Shown here one piece after another: positions 1 to 7,695 of a stretch of DNA of 46,843 bases. The first letter of the stretch is position 1; each line of letters starts with the position of its first letter. This stretch comes from Methylobacter sp. (GTDB taxonomy: Bacteria > Pseudomonadota > Gammaproteobacteria > Methylococcales > Methylomonadaceae): the NCBI GenBank assembly GCA_030679035.1, contig JAUXTH010000003.1, positions 1 to 46,843 on the forward strand, read 5' to 3'. The notes below the pieces were generated by a model, which was given only the letters and a program-made list of their open reading frames with translations, was not told the DNA's origin and did not search any database. Position numbers and translations under genes: made by a program.

Positions 1-390
1 TTCACTTACACCGTTTCCGACGGCAAACTCACCACCACGGCAATTATCACCTTGGCCGTATTGCCTAAAAAAGACCATGACCAAGACCATCACGACAACG
101 GCCAGCATCACGGCTTCGAGCACAGTGAGCACAACGGCTACGAAGAACGGTGCGCCAAGATTATCGTGCAATCCGCCCACCCCGCTCACGAACAGAGGAG
201 CGAAGGCCGGCAAGACACTATCATCGTTAATCAGCACAGCCGCCGAACGGCCGATAAAATTGATTGGACAGGCCAAGCGCCAGTTTTGGGCAAGCTAAAA
301 AAAGATGATTGGATTGCGGAGCAGCTGACAGAGCGGCCCAAGGAGCAAAGCTTGGCAGAGCTGACGGGGTTGGTGGTGAAAATCAAGTGA
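1..390 (+). CDS. C-terminal end of a giant VCBS/cadherin-like surface protein (5' partial)
   Basis: The reading frame is open from the first base of the window to a TGA at 388-390, so this is the end of a gene that begins outside. The first residues (FTYTVSDGKLTTTAIITLAV) match the strand pattern of VCBS/cadherin-like repeats in very large secreted bacterial proteins. Next comes an Asp/His-rich linker (about residues 23-50, with DHDQDHHDNGQHH), and then a tail of about 60 residues with Lys, Trp and Leu ending in LTGLVVKIK. The tail may be a secretion or anchoring signal, but that is inference. A secretion-type gene cluster starts 1.4 kb downstream on the same strand, which fits a substrate gene. 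An ATG at 52 lies inside this frame but would start mid-linker, so it is not taken as the start. The family call is moderate; the function of the whole protein cannot be seen. Confidence 0.65.
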   Translation, partial: FTYTVSDGKLTTTAIITLAVLPKKDHDQDHHDNGQHHGFEHSEHNGYEERCAKIIVQSAHPAHEQRSEGRQDTIIVNQHSRRTADKIDWTGQAPVLGKLKKDDWIAEQLTERPKEQSLAELTGLVVKIK

Positions 391-502
391 CAAAGATGCG
401 GGCGGGAGGTCTCGGGCATGCTGTTTATGTCCGACAACAACGCTTAGTTTAATGGCCCATTAACATTTATTTTCAGCGAAACAAATGTGTTAGCATTAAG
501 CC

Positions 503-1507
503 ATGAATAAAGCCCACGATTCCTCCTATAAATTACTGTTTTCAGAACCTGAAATAATCATTGATCTGCTGCAAGGCTTTGTTCACGAGCCGTGGATTAA
601 AGAGCTGGACTTCAGCACCCTGGAAAAAGTATCCGGCAGCTATATTTCCGATGACTTGCGCAGCCGGGAAGACGACGTGATCTGGCGAGTCAAATACCAA
701 CAAAGCTGGATTTACGTCTATTTGCTGATTGAATTCCAATCGACCATAGACAACTACATGGCAGTCAGACTGATGAGCTATATGGGACTGCTTTACCAGG
801 ATTTAATAAAAACCAAACAGCTGACCGCCAAAAAACTATTACCACCTATCTTTCCCGTCGTTTTATACAACGGAGAAAAACGCTGGGACGCCGCCACCGA
901 ATTAAAAGATCTGATTGTCAAAGTTCCCGGCGGGCTGGAAAAATACCTGCCCTCATTAAACTACTTGCTACTTGATGAAGGCGCTTTCGAACTCAAAGAA
1001 CTGACACCCTTAAAAAACCTGGTTGCAGCCATCTTTCGACTGGAAAATTCCACTTCGCGTGAAGACATTATCGAAGTCATCAGTAATTTGATAGAATGGC
1101 TGGCAACACCCGAACAAACCCGATTAAGGCGCAGTTTTACAGTATGGATCAAGCGGGTATTACTGCCCGCAGAAGGTCTTGAGCAATCAATAGCCAACAT
1201 TAACGATTTAGCGGAGATAAAAACAATGCTAGCACAACGTGTATCTGAGTGGACGAGTGAATGGAAACAGCAGGGTTGGATTGAGGGCATGGAAAAGGGC
1301 ATGGAAAAGGGTATGGAAAAGGGTATTGAATCAGAGAAAATATTGCTTGTTCGGTTAATACAACGTCGCTTTGGTTACGCGACTTCCGAAACAGCTAAAA
1401 TTATCCTAAAGCCCATAATAAATACGGATACTCTGGAACAAATTGGCGATTGGATTATCGATTGCAATGATGGAGAAACTCTTTTAAGCAAGTTGAAAGC
1501 GTTGTAA
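503..1507 (+). CDS. Rpn/YhgA-type PD-(D/E)XK nuclease family protein
   Basis: The 334-residue protein has the layout of the Rpn (recombination-promoting nuclease, formerly YhgA-like or 'putative transposase') family. It has an N-terminal HDSSYKLLFSEPEIIIDLLQ block, then REDDVIWRVKY and YVYLLIEFQS, where the D and the E-x-Q residues are candidates for the PD-(D/E)XK active site. Length is normal for the family. Near residues 261-275 there is a perfect tetrapeptide repeat GMEK, coded by 12-bp tandem units at about 1288-1325. The E. coli Rpn proteins are DNA endonucleases that raise RecA-independent recombination; whether this copy is active is not visible. It sits alone between the giant-protein end and a decayed fragment, in a region that looks rearranged. 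The ATG at 503 is preceded by a weak ribosome site. Confidence 0.85.
   Translation: MNKAHDSSYKLLFSEPEIIIDLLQGFVHEPWIKELDFSTLEKVSGSYISDDLRSREDDVIWRVKYQQSWIYVYLLIEFQSTIDNYMAVRLMSYMGLLYQDLIKTKQLTAKKLLPPIFPVVLYNGEKRWDAATELKDLIVKVPGGLEKYLPSLNYLLLDEGAFELKELTPLKNLVAAIFRLENSTSREDIIEVISNLIEWLATPEQTRLRRSFTVWIKRVLLPAEGLEQSIANINDLAEIKTMLAQRVSEWTSEWKQQGWIEGMEKGMEKGMEKGIESEKILLVRLIQRRFGYATSETAKIILKPIINTDTLEQIGDWIIDCNDGETLLSKLKAL
1288..1325 (+). repeat. 12-bp tandem repeat, about three units, in frame
   Basis: Three successive copies of gggcatggaaaa (the third with t for c) are followed by a partial fourth. They encode the repeated GMEK residues of the Rpn-family protein. Because the unit is 12 bp, gain or loss of copies would keep the reading frame. 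Confidence 0.85.
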
Positions 1508-1559
1508 TGTAGCCTTGTAAAATAGGGAAGTGTAGGGGCATATAGACGGTCAACCACCT

Positions 1560-1800
1560 CCCGTCGTCTTTGCAGGTTACGATTACGCCGGCTTCCTCAT
1601 CACCTTCACCAACCTCACCGGCGTAGCCGTTGGCGAGAGGAAAGCCGAAGGTGCTGCCATTATTATCTTGGACACTGAGGCCGCAGGCTATAGCTGGTTC
1701 GTAGACAACACATCGGATGACATTAGCAATTCCCTCCCACCAGCAATCTCAATGAATGGGTCACTCACGCAGACAACAGTGGTGCTGGCTACAAAATAAT
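1560..1800 (+). pseudogene. Frameshifted remnant resembling a matrixin-type giant protein
   Basis: One frame reads VVFAGYDYAGFLITFTNL, then AAIIILDTEAAGYSWFVDNT and DDISNSLP. The text then continues in another frame as TSNLNEWVTHADNSGAGYK. Joined, this resembles the stretch 'D..AAGYGWFVD.TP..N.E' that precedes the metalloprotease part of large matrixin-like surface proteins. There is no start codon or ribosome site for it, it needs one frameshift near 1735-1742, and no HExxH zinc motif follows. I read it as a leftover of a giant secreted protein, upstream of the secretion genes. The resemblance is from memory of the family and not from a search. Confidence 0.5.
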
Positions 1801-1815
1801 AATTAAGAGTTTTGC

Positions 1816-3276
1816 ATGTCCATAAGCAGTGTATTAAGCCTTCAGAAAGCAATTTTAATAATAAAGCCAAACGCTTTTTTAAATAAGTTTCGCTATGGGC
1901 GAATAATGCTACTGGTTAGCCTGTTTTTATGCAGCATAGCTCATGCCGAGACCTTATCTTCCCTATTGGAAATGGCGAGAATTAATGAACCCGCTTATCT
2001 GAGCGCCCAGGCCGCCGTACAGGCTGCCAAAGCGCGCACAGACCAGGCATTTGGCGGTTTGTTGCCGCAAATTAATGTCACTGCCAGCGTTAATGTTCAC
2101 AAGCGAAATTATCAGACCCGTAGCTCAGAGGTGCCGCCTGCGCAGGATCAGTATGACAGTAACTCTGAACAAATAAGCTTGACTCAGCCTATCTGGAAAC
2201 GTCCAAGTTATATTGGCTTGCAGCAAGCAGAAACTGCGGCCTTTCAGGCTGAGCAACAATTGGCAAACACCGAGCAGGAGCTTTTGGCAAAAGTCGTTTC
2301 TGTTTGGTTTGATTTGTTGGCCGCTCGGGATCAGGTGCTGTTTACGCAGCGGCAGGTTGCCGTTGCCCAACATCGCTGGGAGGAGGCCAAACGAGGCTTT
2401 GAACTAAATTATATTGGTCGACCCGAGCTTGAGGAGGCCAAGGCAAAGCAAGATCAAGCGATGGCTGAACAAGTGTCCGCCGAGACGGATTTAAATCTTA
2501 AGCGTGCGGCATTGGAGCAAATTGTCGGTAATGTAGATCAATTGACCCCTACGTTCATGCGCGAGGATGCTGAACTGGCCGACTTGAGCACGGAAAAACT
2601 CAAGGCTGTGTTAGAAAGTGTAGAGGCTGGAAATCACAGTATACTGGCTGCGATGCATGCGCATGAAGCGGCGTCGCATGAAGTTCGCAAGCAGCAAGCA
2701 GGACACCAACCCACTCTCGACTTGGTCGCCAGCTATGGCAATAATAGCCAGTCAGTGGGCGGTTTTCCTGGGCAAGCTGGCTATGACATCCTGCTCGGAA
2801 CGGTTGGGTTGCAATTCAATATGCCCATTTATTCAGGAGGCACCCAGTCGGCCAAGGTCGATGAGGCCGTTGCGCAAAAAGAAAAAGCCCGTTTCGATAT
2901 TGATGCGGCAAGAAATTTATCGACATTATCCGCCAAGCAGGCGTGGTATGGCTGGTATTCAGCCTACTCAAAAAGCCGAGCCGCCGAACAGGCAATCAAG
3001 GCGGCAAACTCAGCATTACTTGCGGCGACAGTTGCAAGTCACAATGGATTGAAGTTTGAAACGGCGGTTCTGGAAGCGCAGCAGAAGCTATCCGAAGCGC
3101 AACGCGATTACAGTAAAAGCCGCTACGATCAGGTTGTTAATTTTGTGAAGTTAAAAGCGATTATGGGTGTTTTGCTAAATGAGGATATTGCTGCTTTAGA
3201 TGCTCTTTTTGTGGATAAGGCAGGTGGAGTCGGCGTGTCGGAAACGGGTAAAGTTTTTACGGGGCTAGGCGAGTGA
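1816..3276 (+). CDS. TolC-family outer membrane efflux protein
   Basis: This is the likely outer membrane channel of the exporter that follows. The 486 residues carry a signal peptide (MLLVSLFLCSIAHA then ETLSSLLEMA) and the long helical repeats of the family: SLLEMARINEPAYLSAQAAV with QAFGGLLPQINV near the start, and the matching second half around QFNMPIYSGGTQSAKVDEA. The signal peptide begins about 30 residues into the frame, so the ATG at 1906 may be the true start; neither candidate has a strong ribosome site. The stop codon overlaps the GTG start of the next gene by 4 bases (GTGA at 3273-3276), so the two are probably translated together. No ABC transporter gene is nearby, which is unusual for a TolC partner in type I export. 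Confidence 0.9.
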   Translation: MSISSVLSLQKAILIIKPNAFLNKFRYGRIMLLVSLFLCSIAHAETLSSLLEMARINEPAYLSAQAAVQAAKARTDQAFGGLLPQINVTASVNVHKRNYQTRSSEVPPAQDQYDSNSEQISLTQPIWKRPSYIGLQQAETAAFQAEQQLANTEQELLAKVVSVWFDLLAARDQVLFTQRQVAVAQHRWEEAKRGFELNYIGRPELEEAKAKQDQAMAEQVSAETDLNLKRAALEQIVGNVDQLTPTFMREDAELADLSTEKLKAVLESVEAGNHSILAAMHAHEAASHEVRKQQAGHQPTLDLVASYGNNSQSVGGFPGQAGYDILLGTVGLQFNMPIYSGGTQSAKVDEAVAQKEKARFDIDAARNLSTLSAKQAWYGWYSAYSKSRAAEQAIKAANSALLAATVASHNGLKFETAVLEAQQKLSEAQRDYSKSRYDQVVNFVKLKAIMGVLLNEDIAALDALFVDKAGGVGVSETGKVFTGLGE

Positions 3277-5153
3277 TTCAAGAGGCACAAGATAATGATT
3301 TGAGTCATGAAGATCAAACCTTAGCGGGAGCGTCGCCTTGGGATGCTTTTGTTAGTGCTAATACATCAAATGAGTTCTGTCAGGCTTGGCTCGCCCTGAT
3401 ATGCGAACAGATTCAAGGCGCAACTGCGGCAGCGGTGTTAGTTGAAAATCAGGCGGCGCAAACCTATGTGCCGATGGCCGTTTGGCCGAAAGCAAGCCTA
3501 AGCATGGGCAGGCTGGCAAAAATAGTGGAGACTTGTTTGCGGGATCGGCGCGGGGTTTTCCAATCGGCCGCTTTATCGCAACCGGCTGAAGATGGCTTAG
3601 ACCAGCCTGATTTGGGCCATTTGACCCAGATTTCTTATCCGATCATTTTAGAGCAGCGGGTGATTGCGGTTGTTGCCGTCGAAGCGGATTGCAGTGTCGT
3701 TGATGTCAATAAGATTTTTCGTGAGATTCATTGGGCCAGTGCCTGGCTGTCGAGCATGCTTTCCGGACGGGAGCTGGACGAGGCGCTAACCGCCAAGACG
3801 CGGGTCGGTTCGGTATTGGAAGTGATTGCTGTCGTTTTGCGCCATGGAAAATTACAGCAAGTCTTGTTTGAAATGGTCAACGAACTACGGCAGCGCCTTG
3901 ATTGCTCAAGGGTTGCCATAGGCATGGTAAATAACGATAGCGTCAAGTTGATTGCACTTTCGGAAGCGGCGACCTTTGAGAAAAACACCTCGCTTGCCAA
4001 AGCCTATATGCGCGCCATGGAAGAGGCTTATGATTACGGCAAGGCGGTGCTGTACGATGCGCCTTCCAAGAAGACACGGTTCCCGGTGCATCACGAGTTG
4101 ATGCAAATATCAGGCTCCAGGTCGGTTATTTCCTGCCCTCTTTTTGAAGCTGGGCGCAGTATCGGGGTGCTGGTGCTGGAGTCCTCCGGCAAGGCTTTTG
4201 ATGAAATGGACTTGGTTTGGCTGGATGCTTTTACTGCGATGGCCGCGCCGATTATTTCGCAGCGCAAGAAGGCGGAACAAAATGGCTGGATGCGCTTGGC
4301 GGATGATGTTAAATCGGTACTGGCAAAGCTTTTCGGGCCGCGCTATCTGATATGGAAGGCGGCGGCAGCCTCATTATTTATATGCTTGGCAATTTTAGTG
4401 TTGGTGCATATCGATTATCGGGTGACCGCGAAAACGGTCATTGAAGGCGAGATACAACGCGTCGTATCGGCTCCATTCGATGGCTTTGTCGGCTCGGCCT
4501 ATGTCCGTGCAGGCGATACGGTCAAGCAGGGGCAATTGCTGGCCAGTCTGGACGATCACGAGCTGATGATCGAGAAAGCGCGCTGGTCAAGTGAGCGCGA
4601 TCAGTACGACAACCGTTTGCGCGAGGCTTGGGCGACCCATGATTTGACAGAAGTACAGGTGCTGGGCGCGCAGTTAAGCCAGGCTCAGGCGGAATTAAAT
4701 CTGGTGACTAAAAAGATTGATTCTGCTCACTTGGTTGCCCCTTTTGACGGATTGGTCGTGTCCGGCGATTTAAGCCAGCAAGTGGGAGCGCCGGTTGAGG
4801 TTGGCAAGAAGTTGTTTGAGATTGCGCCGTTGCAAAGTTATCGGGTGATTTTGCAAATAGACGAGCGGGAAATACGCCATATCAAGGTAGGGCAGCCGGG
4901 AATGCTGGTTATTACCGGCATAGCCGGTGATCCGCAGGCGTTAACCGTGCAAAAAGTGACGCCGGTTGCAACGGCGGAAGGTGGGAAAAATTTTTTTAGA
5001 GTCGAGGCGAGTCTTTCTGAAGCGTCTACACGACTTCGTCCGGGCATGGAAGGCATAGGGAAAGTTGTCACTGATCGTCATTCCTTGTGGTGGGTGTTGA
5101 TTCACAGCTTTACCGATTGGCTAACGTTGACGCTATGGACTTGGATACCATGA
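3273..5153 (+). CDS. GAF-domain HlyD-like periplasmic adaptor
   Basis: The 626-residue protein has two parts. Residues about 1-345 are cytoplasmic and look like two GAF sensor domains; the second contains DCSRVAIGMV and SRSVISCPLFEAGRSIGVLVLES. A membrane segment follows at about 360-380 (ASLFICLAILVLVHID). The rest is an HlyD-type adaptor: lipoyl half-motif VVSAPFDGFVGSAYVRAGDT and QGQLLASLDDHEL, a short helical hairpin, the second half-motif LVAPFDGLVVSGDL, and a beta-barrel region. The C-terminus (LTLTLWTWIP) is a hydrophobic tail. The layout suggests an adaptor that may respond to a small ligand or redox state through the GAF domains; the ligand is unknown. The gene starts with GTG inside the TolC stop. 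About 394 bases separate it from the next cluster gene because of a repeat insertion. Confidence 0.85.
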   Translation: MIQEAQDNDLSHEDQTLAGASPWDAFVSANTSNEFCQAWLALICEQIQGATAAAVLVENQAAQTYVPMAVWPKASLSMGRLAKIVETCLRDRRGVFQSAALSQPAEDGLDQPDLGHLTQISYPIILEQRVIAVVAVEADCSVVDVNKIFREIHWASAWLSSMLSGRELDEALTAKTRVGSVLEVIAVVLRHGKLQQVLFEMVNELRQRLDCSRVAIGMVNNDSVKLIALSEAATFEKNTSLAKAYMRAMEEAYDYGKAVLYDAPSKKTRFPVHHELMQISGSRSVISCPLFEAGRSIGVLVLESSGKAFDEMDLVWLDAFTAMAAPIISQRKKAEQNGWMRLADDVKSVLAKLFGPRYLIWKAAAASLFICLAILVLVHIDYRVTAKTVIEGEIQRVVSAPFDGFVGSAYVRAGDTVKQGQLLASLDDHELMIEKARWSSERDQYDNRLREAWATHDLTEVQVLGAQLSQAQAELNLVTKKIDSAHLVAPFDGLVVSGDLSQQVGAPVEVGKKLFEIAPLQSYRVILQIDEREIRHIKVGQPGMLVITGIAGDPQALTVQKVTPVATAEGGKNFFRVEASLSEASTRLRPGMEGIGKVVTDRHSLWWVLIHSFTDWLTLTLWTWIP

Positions 5154-5156
5154 AAT

Positions 5157-5515
5157 CGTTTTTTCCACGAAAAACACTAAATAATTTGTTGCCTGTAACT
5201 ACCCATACCTTATTAAATCGCAAAGCCGACTTTGAAATGTCCAAAGCTTCCGCTCCTGCTCACGCCCCTTACCTACATCCATGTAGGCAAAGCCAGCTTT
5301 GGACTCCAGAAAGCGTGGTTGTCGGAGTTCAAAGCTGGCTTTGAAACTTATGACGCTAAACTGCATTTTTTATGGTGTTCGAATTCCAGTGTCTACTAGG
5401 CTGAGTGGTTACCATTGTGTCGAATTTATTTAGCCGCTTCCGCAAAAAAGGTGATGATCTACAGCTTGGCATCGCTGTAAATATGTTTGTGTCTTTCGTG
5501 CTTTTCGTGGACAAA
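5157..5515. repeat. Repeat insertion with terminal inverted repeats between two cluster genes
   Basis: The segment is bounded by ttttccacgaaaaacac (5161-5177) and its imperfect reverse complement gtgcttttcgtggacaaa (5498-5515). Inside lie a near-perfect 20-bp inverted repeat (5288-5307 with 5324-5343, one mismatch, 16-base loop), a smaller hairpin cctaca/tgtagg (5272-5287), and a copy of a dispersed element at 5241-5287. No full gene is seen. The two flanking genes belong to one cluster, so I infer a MITE-like or composite repeat insertion that pushed them apart. Confidence 0.6.
5241..5287 (-). repeat. Dispersed repeat, copy 1 (second copy lies inside glycerate kinase)
   Basis: Read on the minus strand the core is aggggcgtgagcaggagcgg. 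It matches the copy at 19845-19895 over most of about 47 bases, including the small palindrome cctaca..tgtagg at one end. Confidence 0.75.
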
Positions 5516-5551
5516 TCGCTGTTTTTTTATAATGAAGTACATCGCCCATGA
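5417..5551 (+). CDS. Possible 44-residue small protein upstream of the M50 gene
   Basis: An open frame starts at GTG 5417 (MSNLFSRFRKKGDDLQLGIA...) and ends in TGA at 5549-5551, overlapping the ATG of the next gene as ATGA. The start is a basic segment and the later half is hydrophobic. However, the second half runs through the 'ttcgtgcttttcgtgg' repeat end, no ribosome site is clear, and the composition may be chance. If real it would be a small peptide translated together with the M50 protein, possibly even a substrate, but that is speculation. Confidence 0.2.
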   Translation: MSNLFSRFRKKGDDLQLGIAVNMFVSFVLFVDKSLFFYNEVHRP

Positions 5552-7695
5552 CCCGCAGTATTTTTAGTTCCTCATGGCATAGCGTTGCCGAGTTAAAACC
5601 GCGCTTGATTTCGCAAGCGCGCGTACATCGCCATGTGTATCGCGGCCAGGTTTGGTATGTGGTGCAAGACCAGACCGGCGGCCGCTATCATCGGCTTTCT
5701 CCCGAAGCCTATGCGCTGATAAAGGGCATGGATGGCGCTAAGTCTGTGCAACTGTTGTGGGAACTTGCCAATACTTCGGGGGAAGGGGATGCCTGCACCC
5801 AAAACGAGGTGGTCGATTTGTTGGTGCAAATGCATGCGGCTGATCTGTTGCAAGTCGACTCTGCGCCGGATTCGGTAGCGCTGTTTCAACGCTATAACAA
5901 AAAACGCATCGCTACCCTGAAGCAGTGGTTTCTTAACCCGATGAGCCTTAAGCTGCCATTGGTCGATCCCAATAATTTCCTGTCGCGCTGGGCGCCAAGT
6001 TTGGCTTGGCTTTTTAGCCTGAAGGGCATTTTACTGTGGCTGGCTGTGGTGTTCCCTGCCATGTTCCTGGCAGGGCAGCATTGGTCGGAGTTAACCAACA
6101 ACTTATCGGATAATGTGCTGTCGTCAAGCAACCTGATGGTCATGGTGCTGGTTTTTCCTATTGTTAAATTGCTGCATGAGCTAGGGCATGGTTTTGCGAC
6201 TAAAGTATGGGGCGGGGCCGTTCATGAGATGGGCTTGATGTTTCTGGTATTTGCACCGGCGCCCTATGTGGACGCTTCGTCATCGGCGGCGTTCCTTTGC
6301 AAATACAAACGCGCCATAGTTGCGGCGGCAGGCATGTTGGTTGAACTGTTCCTTGCTGCGCTGGCGCTGTATGTTTGGTTGTTGATTGAGCAGGGCATTG
6401 TCCGTGCGATGGCTTTTAATGTGATGGTGGTTGCGGGGATTTCTACACTTGCGGTAAACGGCAATCCGTTGCTGCGCTACGACGGCTATTACATTCTTAG
6501 CGATTTGATTGAAATTCCCAATCTCGCCCAGCGCGGGCAAAAGTACCTGACTTACTTTTGGGACCGGTATGTTTTTGGCGCCTATGATGCAGCTCCTGTT
6601 CATGAGACCCAATCGGAGCGTTGGTGGCTTTTTTGTTATACGCCGCTGGCATGGATGTACCGTACCTTCGTGACGGTATCGATCATTTTGGTTATCGGCG
6701 GAAAATTTTTTATTTTCGGTGCCCTGTTGGCATTATGGGGCGGCTTCAAACTGGTTGCAATGCCGTTATGGGCGGCTTACAAACATGTGACAGGTTCGCC
6801 TAACTTGAGACGGCGACGTAAGGCAGCATCACTGATCTCGCTTGCTATGCTGGCGTGCCTATGGCTGTTGGGCTTTGTCCTGCCTTTGCCGCTTTATACC
6901 AAGGCTGAAGGGGTGGTATGGTTGCCGGATCAAGCCATTTTACGCGCGGGAGGGAATGGTTTTTTCCGCCGCTGGTTGGTTGCTCCTGGGGTGAGGGTTA
7001 AAAAATCGACGCCCCTGTATGAATTAGAAGACGATTTGTTATTCACCGAGCTTAGCGTTGCAACAGCCAAAGTTAAAGAAACCCAAGCAAAATATGACGG
7101 CGAACAATTTTCCGATACGACCAAAGCGGTGGTGTTGTACCGTCAATTGCAAGGCGAGCAAGAGAAGCAGATCCAATTGGAAAAACGCGTTGCGAACCTG
7201 ATTGGCTATGCCAATACCGAAGGCGTGTTTGTCGCCGCGCAGCCGCAAGATATGCCCGGCAAATATTTCAAAAAAGGCGACCTGATCGGCCATGTCTTGG
7301 AGCGCGATGCTTTATTGGCGCGCGCGGTTGTTGCCCAGGATGATATAGATTTGGTGCGGTCGCGGCTGGTATCGATAGAGCTGCGCTTATCGAATTGGAT
7401 CGCCCAAAGCCATCGCGTTAATTTAGCCAGGGAATCCGCAGGCGGCATAAACGAACTGCCGTCTGCGGCCTTGTCGCTAAGCGGCGGCGGAAGTATCGTG
7501 ACGGCACCCAACGACCCGGACGGACTGAAGACGGTCGAGCGGATTTTTATCGTCGATCTTGCCCTGCCGACGACAGTCTCAACAGTGACTTTTGGCGAGC
7601 GCGTGCATGTCCGCTTCGATCATGGTAACGAGCCTTTAGCTTGGCAGGGTTTACGCCGGTTGCGGCAATTATTCCTGAGCCGCTTCGGTGTCTGA
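5548..7695 (+). CDS. PqqD-like / M50 site-2 protease / HlyD-like fusion membrane protein
   Basis: The 715 residues show three parts. About 30-105 resemble a PqqD-type winged-helix domain (VWYVVQDQTGGRYHRLSPEA), the fold used to bind peptide leaders. Residues about 155-440 form a multi-pass membrane M50 (site-2 protease) domain with HELGH at 210-214 and NPLLRYDG at 306-313, which supply the usual two His, Glu and Asp of the active site. Residues about 455-715 are a periplasmic HlyD-like part with split lipoyl motifs (YTKAEGVVWLPD...LRAGGNGFF and later FVAAQPQDMPGKYFKKGDLI). Such proteins are known next to GAF-HlyD adaptors, but their function is not settled. An intact active site suggests either cleavage of a substrate or a regulator. 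The gene overlaps the SecA-like gene by 8 bases. Confidence 0.85.
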   Translation: MTRSIFSSSWHSVAELKPRLISQARVHRHVYRGQVWYVVQDQTGGRYHRLSPEAYALIKGMDGAKSVQLLWELANTSGEGDACTQNEVVDLLVQMHAADLLQVDSAPDSVALFQRYNKKRIATLKQWFLNPMSLKLPLVDPNNFLSRWAPSLAWLFSLKGILLWLAVVFPAMFLAGQHWSELTNNLSDNVLSSSNLMVMVLVFPIVKLLHELGHGFATKVWGGAVHEMGLMFLVFAPAPYVDASSSAAFLCKYKRAIVAAAGMLVELFLAALALYVWLLIEQGIVRAMAFNVMVVAGISTLAVNGNPLLRYDGYYILSDLIEIPNLAQRGQKYLTYFWDRYVFGAYDAAPVHETQSERWWLFCYTPLAWMYRTFVTVSIILVIGGKFFIFGALLALWGGFKLVAMPLWAAYKHVTGSPNLRRRRKAASLISLAMLACLWLLGFVLPLPLYTKAEGVVWLPDQAILRAGGNGFFRRWLVAPGVRVKKSTPLYELEDDLLFTELSVATAKVKETQAKYDGEQFSDTTKAVVLYRQLQGEQEKQIQLEKRVANLIGYANTEGVFVAAQPQDMPGKYFKKGDLIGHVLERDALLARAVVAQDDIDLVRSRLVSIELRLSNWIAQSHRVNLARESAGGINELPSAALSLSGGGSIVTAPNDPDGLKTVERIFIVDLALPTTVSTVTFGERVHVRFDHGNEPLAWQGLRRLRQLFLSRFGV

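Noticed and set aside
5087-5344. 85-codon plus-strand frame between the HlyD and M50 genes
   Set aside because: It starts within the HlyD end in another frame and runs through repeat hairpins; nothing supports translation.
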